Shown piece by piece: positions 1 through 4,857 of a stretch of DNA of 10,994 nt (position 1 is the first letter of the stretch; every line of letters starts with the position of its first letter). The notes beneath the pieces were generated by a model that had not been told where the DNA came from, did not search any database, and saw only the letters and a program-made list of their open reading frames with translations. Source of the DNA: Cyanobacteria bacterium UBA8803 (GTDB lineage: Bacteria > Cyanobacteriota > Cyanobacteriia > Cyanobacteriales > Coleofasciculaceae); NCBI GenBank assembly GCA_003505715.1, contig DNXU01000225.1:1-10994 (forward strand), written 5' to 3'. A program made the position numbers and the translations under genes.

Positions 1-125
1 GGAACTTTGCTGGTGCGAGTGGTTGCTCTGGTTTTGAGGTATTCAAGATAGTCAAGGATTTGCTCTAGAATCGGTTCTGGGGTGGATTTGATCGCGATGA
101 GCAACTGTTCTTTAATGGTGGTCAT
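1..125 (-). CDS. DUF2281-like small protein, 5' part only
   Basis: Reading leftward from the ATG at 125-123, 41 codons are open to the window edge with no stop. The protein starts MTTIKEQLLIAIKSTPEP and continues with a leucine-rich helix (ILEQILDYLEYLK). This pattern resembles the short, widespread cyanobacterial DUF2281-type proteins, often annotated as antitoxin-like and usually 60-90 residues long. The resemblance is from memory of the family; the C-terminal half, where a partner toxin gene might follow, lies outside the window. I see no strong Shine-Dalgarno sequence. It points the same way as the injection-system genes but is separated from them by about 300 bases of repeat-rich DNA, so it is probably a separate unit. 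A toxin-antitoxin role is not shown here. Confidence 0.6.
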   Translation of the reverse strand, partial: MTTIKEQLLIAIKSTPEPILEQILDYLEYLKTRATTRTSKV

Positions 126-296
126 AGGCGGGTGGCATGGGAAATGCAGCTATATTGATTTTGCTTCATTTCTATGGTATTGAGCAGGGGTAATCGTCTT
201 TCCACGTTTGTCAGCAGGAGCGATCGCATTTCATTCTCTCAATTTTTCCGGGGGCGATCGCATTCAAAAACTTAGATTGAAAAGGAGCGATCGCAC
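126..296. repeat. Spacer with three HIP1 octamers
   Basis: I see no gene here. Perfect GCGATCGC octamers occur at 220-227, 254-261 and 287-294, each preceded by a G-rich stretch (GGAG or GGGG) and followed by CA. Their starts are 34 and 33 bases apart. The stretch lies upstream of the small gene starting at 125, so it may hold that gene's promoter, but I find no convincing -35/-10 pair. HIP1 is a known highly iterated cyanobacterial palindrome; three in 75 bases is dense even here. Confidence 0.55.
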
Positions 297-431
297 TTAT
301 CCTTGGATGGGTGTATTCCAGTTTTCATCGGGATGTGCGAGATAGATGTTATCCACCAGATTAGGAGGCAAATAGCACAATTGAATTTGATTCAGCGGTT
401 GGTAACGAGCAATCGGGTTGTTGGGTTTCAT
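297..431 (-). CDS. Hypothetical 44-residue ORF
   Basis: ATG at 431-429, stop TAA at 299-297. The product begins MKPNNPIARYQPLNQIQLCY and continues with LPPNLVDNIYLAHPDENW. The composition looks protein-like (balanced hydrophobic and polar residues, several Pro, Tyr and Asn), but I do not recognise a family. The start codon lies inside the palindromic repeat at 421-449, and an in-frame TGA two codons upstream prevents a longer N-terminus. There is no clear ribosome binding site. It could be a genuine small gene, a fragment of a larger gene whose upstream part was replaced by the repeat, or chance. The stop codon is followed directly by a HIP1 site at 287-294. Confidence 0.25.
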   Translation of the reverse strand: MKPNNPIARYQPLNQIQLCYLPPNLVDNIYLAHPDENWNTPIQG

Positions 432-449
432 GCTTCAACCCAACCTACG
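421..449. repeat. Palindromic dispersed repeat (TTGGGTT/AACCCAA)
   Basis: TTGGGTT (421-427) and AACCCAA (437-443) form a perfect 7-bp inverted repeat around a 9-base loop, followed by CCTACG. Elements of this form are scattered through many cyanobacterial genomes. It is unlikely to be an intrinsic terminator because no T-run follows on either strand. On the minus strand it supplies the stop codon of the ORF ending at 435 and the start codon of the ORF beginning at 431, so it sits exactly at the broken end of the DUF4157 fragment. Confidence 0.6.
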
Positions 450-665
450 GGCGAGCGATCGCACTATCGGCGGCACTTCATTAGGTTCAGCTTGATTAGC
501 AGCAAGACGCTGTAAAGTCAGCCGTTTGTTTTCGCACTCAGTACACTTTCCGGTCAAACTTGCTGAATTACCACAGGCACATTTGCGTTGTAAAAGTCCT
601 GTTTTAACAGGTGTGAAAGATGGTTTGGGTGTTGTTTTGGTTTGGGTTAGCGATCGCGTACTCAT
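435..665 (-). CDS. Truncated DUF4157 N-terminal module, 76 residues
   Basis: This small ORF begins MSTRSLTQTKTT and carries one Cys cluster, C29-x-C31-x9-C41-x2-C44, resembling a zinc ribbon or knuckle. It then reads as far as PPIV (residues 65-68), the conserved lead-in to a DUF4157 domain. After PPIV it loses the four codons for HEVL, keeps the Arg-Ser encoded by the HIP1 site at 455-462, and runs into the palindromic repeat, which ends it as LARRLG. The protein is nearly identical to residues about 169-234 of the large DUF4157 protein just upstream. A good ribosome site, GGGGAG, lies nine bases before the ATG, and the start is only 34 bases past the upstream stop, so it could be translated as the last cistron. 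It may be a pseudogene remnant or a retained mini-protein; the silent-biased differences favour past or present constraint. Its function is unknown. Confidence 0.6.
   Translation of the reverse strand: MSTRSLTQTKTTPKPSFTPVKTGLLQRKCACGNSASLTGKCTECENKRLTLQRLAANQAEPNEVPPIVRSLARRLG
463..657. repeat. Direct repeat copy A of Cys-rich module
   Basis: This 195-base stretch aligns without gaps to 2560-2754. I count 15 mismatches by eye, about 92% identity. Both copies end at the right in the same HIP1 octamer (650-657 here). At the left, homology stops next to the HIP1 octamer at 455-462. Confidence 0.85.
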
Positions 666-698
666 TGACTTAATCTCCCCGTATAATTTTTTTCGCCT

Positions 699-3260
699 TC
701 ATGGTTTGGTTTCAGCAAATGATTTCAAAAATCGACTCAGTTGACTCTGTTTTTGCTCTCCCAAATCCTTGACTTGCACAGCCATTACAATCTGCTCAAG
801 CCATAGCTCTACCGTTCCCTTAAGTTGTTCAGGCGTCTCTGTGCCAGCTGCTGGTGCTGCATTAACGATGTTAATCTGTGGTATTATTACTTGAGAAGAA
901 ATCACCGAAAAACCGGAACCAAATTGCAATATCTGTGGAAAGAAATCATCAAATATCTCAACTGAGGAAGCACCAGCCCCTGCAACGATCCCTGGACTTC
1001 TCTTGCCACTTGAACGAGTGATGGTAATACCTTTCTGAAGCTCCTGGGTGATAGAGTCCATTGCATCGCGTACTGCCATGATTGTTAGTTTCCCTGTAGC
1101 TGTACGCTCGCTAAGAACTTTTTCTCGAACAGTTTTAACTTGGCTGTCATCCATGATTTTCTCAAACTTAATAGTTGATAGCAAACCAGATAAGCTTAGA
1201 CGACCAAGCACGAGCTTTGTTTCCAGGGAAAATGATGACGGTTTATTGCCTTGCTTGCTTTTTACTTCTGCAATGGCAGACCGCAGTTTTTTTGTAGTAG
1301 AATCAATTGTTACTTCTGCCAGAGCTAGTGACTTTTGAACAAACTGCTCCTCATCGGGAGAAAATTTAACCAGTTTATCCTTCGGAGGTTTCTCTAGCTT
1401 GCTTAACTCTGTTTTAAGAGAGATTTTCTTAGCAGTTACGCTGACGAAGATTGCAAGGCTATCAGGATTGTTCACGGCGGGTCGGCTGGCAAAGCCTGTA
1501 AGGAGAGAGAATAGTCGATCGTGTGTATAAACATCAGGCTCATCACTAAGAAAAGTATGAGCAACTTCATGCAAAACAGTTATTACCTTCTCTTCTGAGC
1601 CTATCTTGAAGAAGAGTTGGCAAAAATTAATGACATCACTACTAGGTTCCACAAAAGCAATCGTTGCATCTCCGCATACCTCATCATTTTTTGGGAGGCA
1701 GCTAGTTAGATCGTTGTTTACCTTAAGATTGCCTAGCTTTTCCTCCATAGCATTGATATTAGATTTCACATCTTTTAAAGGTTGAGAATTTGTAGGATCA
1801 AGGGGTGCAAAAAGCTCTTCAAAAGCCTGTTCAACAGATGCCATGCTGTCTGGATTGGAAACCTCTGAGCCTAGACTATCTATCAAGGGCTTAGCCTCTT
1901 TCATTCGGCTTTTGGCTATTCTGATGGCATTTTCGAGTTCGCGAGCTTTTGATCCAACACAGGGTGTTTCTGACTTACTAGAGTTGTTTTCTACCACTCT
2001 CGTTACAACTCGGTCACGACTATTCTGTTGTAGGGTGTGAGCGAGTTCATGGGCTAGCAGTTGACGACCAGCATAGGATTTCAGCTGAAACTCCCCTGAA
2101 CCGAACACAATATCTTTACCAATCGTGAACGCACGGGCATTAAGTCTTCGAGCGAGCTGAGATGCCTGCACAGAGGTATGAAGACGAATTTCTGAAAAAT
2201 CTCGACCAAAGCGAGGCTCCATAAACGTCCGAATCTCAGAAGGCAACGGTTCTCCGCTACTTTGGTGCAGGTTCTCAATACCCGCTTCAAGGTCAGGTGT
2301 AACCTCATGCACTTTGTTAGAGGTGTGTTTGGGTTGGATTGTTTCCTCCTGTTTTTCTAGTTCCTGTAGCTGGACTAATTCAGTATTTGCTAGCGGCTTG
2401 AATCGCATTGCTGCTGAACCATTGACGGTTATATCAGGTGAAGGCATACGCATAATTTTGTCAGCGATCCAATCTGCCTCTTGCTCAAAGTAATCATTTG
2501 GTTGACTAATTTTCAGTTTGGGCTGAATTTTTTGGGACGGCGATCGCAACACCTCATGTACTATCGGCGGCACTTCATCAGGTTCAGCTTGATTAGTAGA
2601 ACGACGCTGTAAAGTCAGCCGTTTGTTTTCACACTCGGTACACTTTCCTGTCAAACTTGCTGAATTTCCACAGGCACATTTGCGCTGCAAAAGACCAGTT
2701 TGTACAGGTGTGAAAGATGGTTTGGGTGTTGTTTTTGTTTGGGTTAGCGATCGCATATCACAATTCCCCCTTGAGGGTTGACCAGAATTTACCGGAGAGG
2801 TGCGAGTATCTTGGTTTAAAGGTCTCCCTTGCGATCGCAGCACTGCAGCGACAATTAGCGGAACTTCTCCTTCATCTTGCCCCTTGCTTACAGGTGAAAT
2901 TGGACTGGAGATCGCCTTTGTGTACACTATCTCCTCCTCTTCCTCCTCTTCAGGTTCAATCTGACGCTGAACAGAGGGTTCTGGCATTCGCATTACCTCA
3001 TCAGCAACGCGATCGGCTTCCTGTTCATACTGATCCCCCGGTTCGCCAATCTTGAGCTTGGTTTGAATCCCCAATTTTTCCTGACAACGCGGACATCCCC
3101 CACCACAGGCGCATTGACGTTGCAGCAGTGGCATTCCTGTTGATAAGGGAGAAACCGATCGCGATAGCGAAGCGCTGCTGCAAGCAGATCGCACTTTTTC
3201 CCCATTCTGATTCTGCTTGGCGGACTCAGGAGTCGGTTGTTTCGTGGCAAGAGTTCTCAT
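699..3260 (-). CDS. DUF4157 protein with second zincin domain, probable eCIS cargo
   Basis: The 853-residue product is a likely effector. I chose the ATG at 3260 because GAGGAGG lies eight bases upstream and the N-terminus MRTLATKQ matches a neighbouring fragment; the longer frame to 3308 opens with a weak TTG. Order: Cys cluster CxCx3CxxC (50-59); KLKIGEPGDQYEQEAD helix (69-93); seven-Glu tract (104-110); a cut-off DUF4157 start (134-153); a second N-terminus beginning MRSLTQ (169) with CxCx9CxxC (195-210); a second EQEAD segment (248-273); a DUF4157 core (about 330-412) with FMEPRFGRDFSEIRLHT and HELAH at 404-408; then HEVAH at 564-568 followed by SDEPDVYTHDRLF and NNPDSLAIF. The last block resembles aspzincin (M35-like) peptidases, so the C-terminal half may be the active toxin. 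DUF4157 is known to be enriched in eCIS loci and toxin N-termini. There is no signal peptide. The effector role is inferred. Confidence 0.85.
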   Translation of the reverse strand: MRTLATKQPTPESAKQNQNGEKVRSACSSASLSRSVSPLSTGMPLLQRQCACGGGCPRCQEKLGIQTKLKIGEPGDQYEQEADRVADEVMRMPEPSVQRQIEPEEEEEEEIVYTKAISSPISPVSKGQDEGEVPLIVAAVLRSQGRPLNQDTRTSPVNSGQPSRGNCDMRSLTQTKTTPKPSFTPVQTGLLQRKCACGNSASLTGKCTECENKRLTLQRRSTNQAEPDEVPPIVHEVLRSPSQKIQPKLKISQPNDYFEQEADWIADKIMRMPSPDITVNGSAAMRFKPLANTELVQLQELEKQEETIQPKHTSNKVHEVTPDLEAGIENLHQSSGEPLPSEIRTFMEPRFGRDFSEIRLHTSVQASQLARRLNARAFTIGKDIVFGSGEFQLKSYAGRQLLAHELAHTLQQNSRDRVVTRVVENNSSKSETPCVGSKARELENAIRIAKSRMKEAKPLIDSLGSEVSNPDSMASVEQAFEELFAPLDPTNSQPLKDVKSNINAMEEKLGNLKVNNDLTSCLPKNDEVCGDATIAFVEPSSDVINFCQLFFKIGSEEKVITVLHEVAHTFLSDEPDVYTHDRLFSLLTGFASRPAVNNPDSLAIFVSVTAKKISLKTELSKLEKPPKDKLVKFSPDEEQFVQKSLALAEVTIDSTTKKLRSAIAEVKSKQGNKPSSFSLETKLVLGRLSLSGLLSTIKFEKIMDDSQVKTVREKVLSERTATGKLTIMAVRDAMDSITQELQKGITITRSSGKRSPGIVAGAGASSVEIFDDFFPQILQFGSGFSVISSQVIIPQINIVNAAPAAGTETPEQLKGTVELWLEQIVMAVQVKDLGEQKQSQLSRFLKSFAETKP
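2560..2754. repeat. Direct repeat copy B of Cys-rich module
   Basis: This is the in-gene copy matching 463-657. It encodes the second Cys cluster and the PPIV lead-in inside the large DUF4157 protein. It is flanked by HIP1 octamers at 2540-2547 and 2747-2754. The octamer on the gene's 5' side encodes the Arg-Ser of the internal MRSLTQ, where a second N-terminus appears to have been fused in frame. Confidence 0.85.
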
Positions 3261-3309
3261 GTTCAGTGCCTCCTCAGATGTGGATGAATTAGCGATCGCG
3301 GCGATCAAA

Positions 3310-3612
3310 TTACAGTGTTTCCGGTTGTATTCCTAATGCCCTGAGTTGTTCTCGCAAGCGTGCATTCTCCCGCTCAGCTCGTTCGGCTCGCTGGCGTTCT
3401 TGTTCGGCTCGTTCTTCCCCTGTCAACAGCAAGTTGCCCTCGCGATCCCACCACCGCAGCCAGGGGTGCAGTTGTTGCAGAATCGGCTCGATGGACTCGG
3501 TTAATAGAATACTTTGAGGATGTTCTTGAAAGTTTTTCACAAAGGTGCCATCCGACTCTGGAAGCTGGGTGTGGTCGGGTAATGTTGTAGGGAATTCCGA
3601 TACAGTTGTCAT
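3310..3612 (-). pseudogene. Uma2-family gene with catalytic core deleted
   Basis: The 100-residue product starts MTTVSEFPTTLPDHTQLPES and continues through NFQEHPQSILL and LQQLHP, the characteristic N-terminus of cyanobacterial Uma2 (DUF820) proteins. It then jumps at about residue 49 to WLRWWDREGNLLLTGEERAEQ and a charged coiled-coil tail ending LRALGIQPE, the typical Uma2 C-terminus. From memory, full-length members run to more than 200 residues, and the missing middle holds the PD-(D/E)xK nuclease-like core, so this product should be catalytically dead. The reading frame is intact, which suggests one clean internal deletion, perhaps across a short CCC match. The stop lies 50 bases before the DUF4157 start at 3260. 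Upstream is the 5' end of another DUF4157 gene, so this gene probably inserted or recombined into that locus. Confidence 0.75.
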
Positions 3613-3623
3613 GGTTGCAACGC

Positions 3624-3746
3624 CTACCTTGCCTCTGTTTTATCTATGGTAATGTTAAGTAACTCAACTAACGATCGCCCCTTATCCCCATTCTTCTTCT
3701 GCTGAGCAGAATCATGGGTCGGTTGTTTCTTAGCAAGGGTTCTCAT
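3624..3746 (-). pseudogene. 5' fragment of a second DUF4157 gene
   Basis: A 40-codon frame opens MRTLAKKQPTHDSAQQ and matches the first 25 residues of the large DUF4157 protein at 17 positions by eye, including the MRTLA start, KQPT, NG and a terminal Arg-Ser. Similarity extends upstream through the leader (TTCAGTGCC and a GATGGATTA-like stretch). A GGAG sits upstream of the ATG, but farther away than the GAGGAGG of the intact gene. Similarity ends at the CGATCG at 3672-3677; the frame then reads unrelated codons to a TAG at 3624. It starts 30 bases after the stop of the upstream gene. I read it as the broken head of a tandem DUF4157 paralogue, separated from its body by the Uma2-type sequence. 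Confidence 0.7.
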
Positions 3747-3776
3747 GGTTTCAGTGCCTTCTCCGACGCAGATGGA

Positions 3777-4748
3777 TTACCGATCGCCACGACCACGATC
3801 GCTCATTTTCAGCTTAATTTCGTAAACCTCCTCGCGGCTGGCATTGCGGCGAATTTCGTTGGCGGAAGAGTACAATGGGTTGCTCTTGGCATCGATGACG
3901 GTGACGTAAAGGTTGAGGGCGGATTGTTGACCTGCGGGGAGGGTATAGGTAATGCTGAACTCTCCCTTCTCGTTAGTTAGAGCGGTTCCCAACTTGTCGT
4001 CATAGCGTCGATTTTCTTCGATCGCACTAACCTTGAGCCTGGGAATGCCCCGTCCTTGTTCGTCGATGACTCGTCCTCGCACAACCCGCTGCTCTGGCTG
4101 GGACGGGGTTTGGTTATCTTTAGGTCGATCGGGCTGTTTCCCACCGCCAACGGGACTCAGATCCCCTCGCTTGAGGACAACTTCGACTAAGATGCGATCG
4201 CCGCCTTTGAGTTGCAAAGGGTCGGATTTTCGGTAAACCCGTTTGCCTGAAGAGGTGCAAACGATCAGAAAAACTCCGTTTGGTGCGAGTTCTTTCAGTT
4301 TGACTAAGGCTTTAGCATTAATCTCCAGGGCATAGTAACCAGAAGCATTGGTTTCAGCACTGCCCAGGAAACTAAGAGTCTTCCCCGGTTCGCTTTCCAG
4401 ATTGATCCTTAACTTTACCAAACCGCGTCGATTTTCATCCACAATGCGACCGTGAATTAGAGAGTCTTTCGTGTCAACCTCAGGAACGCGAACTTTGGCA
4501 ATTTCTAGTTCAACGACCAAATCCCGGGCAATAGCTTGATTTCGTTTTAGACTGGCTTGAACTTGTTGTACCCGCAGGTTTTCCTTGCCCATTTTTTTCT
4601 CTAATCGCTTGGCTTCATGTTGAAGCAGGGAACCCATGACAACTTGTATGTCTTGGACTTGCTGCAAGGCATTGATGTTAGCAGAACCGGCTTCGTTGAA
4701 TGCCTCAAGGATTCTTTTGATAACTTCAGGTGGAAAATTTTCGTTCAT
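3777..4748 (-). CDS. Coiled-coil protein with two carboxypeptidase-regulatory-like domains
   Basis: The protein has 323 residues. The ATG at 4748 is supported by GGAG eight bases upstream. Residues about 20-85 are helical and charged, likely coiled coil. Two Ig-like/transthyretin-like repeats follow. The first is at about 97-193 (IHGRIVDENRRGLVKLRI, then TNASGYYAL). The second is at about 222-315 (VRGRVIDEQGRGIPRLKV, then TNEKGEFSITY). They are joined by a Pro/Gln/Gly-rich linker (about 198-220). The G-x-V-x-D-x-x-G-x-G/P...T-x-x-x-G-x-(Y/F) pattern is the hallmark of the CarboxypepD_reg fold, a beta-sandwich used for structure or binding and without catalysis. No signal peptide or membrane segment is visible. 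Between a beta-helix tail protein and the DUF4157 cargo, it may be a fibre, adaptor or cargo-docking protein; that role is inferred from position. Confidence 0.85.
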   Translation of the reverse strand: MNENFPPEVIKRILEAFNEAGSANINALQQVQDIQVVMGSLLQHEAKRLEKKMGKENLRVQQVQASLKRNQAIARDLVVELEIAKVRVPEVDTKDSLIHGRIVDENRRGLVKLRINLESEPGKTLSFLGSAETNASGYYALEINAKALVKLKELAPNGVFLIVCTSSGKRVYRKSDPLQLKGGDRILVEVVLKRGDLSPVGGGKQPDRPKDNQTPSQPEQRVVRGRVIDEQGRGIPRLKVSAIEENRRYDDKLGTALTNEKGEFSITYTLPAGQQSALNLYVTVIDAKSNPLYSSANEIRRNASREEVYEIKLKMSDRGRGDR

Positions 4749-4779
4749 CTTCGCGCTCCGAATTTAATTGCGTTTAAGA

Positions 4780-4809
4780 ACTATAATTTTGTTGTCAGTG
4801 ATGATTTAA
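4780..4809 (-). promoter_or_regulatory. Weak promoter candidate before the gene at 4748
   Basis: On the minus strand, TTAAAT (4809-4804) and TATAGT (4785-4780) are 18 bases apart in the 109-base gap upstream of the coiled-coil gene. The -10 hexamer is good, the -35 poor. Transcription could also simply read through from the upstream genes. Confidence 0.2.
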
Positions 4810-4811
4810 CA

Positions 4812-4837
4812 GGTAACTGGTCACTGCTCACTGCTCA
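4812..4837. repeat. Heptamer-type tandem repeat in leader
   Basis: The gap before the coiled-coil gene contains TCACTGC twice in tandem followed by TCA (4821-4837), preceded by GGTAACTGG. Such heptamer motifs (short tandemly repeated repetitive sequences) are common in intergenic DNA of filamentous cyanobacteria. I see no coding role. Confidence 0.5.
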
Positions 4838-4857
4838 AACGGATTTCAAAATTTTTC

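Noticed and set aside
421..449. Intrinsic terminator
   Set aside because: The 7-bp stem has no following T-run on either strand and the motif is a known type of dispersed repeat.
303..515. Plus-strand ORF of 70 codons
   Set aside because: It runs antisense through the palindromic repeat and the DUF4157 fragment and has no recognisable product or ribosome site.
3261..3308. Longer N-terminus for the DUF4157 protein starting at 3308
   Set aside because: It would use a TTG with no ribosome site, whereas the ATG at 3260 has GAGGAGG at good spacing and its MRTLA start matches the neighbouring fragment.
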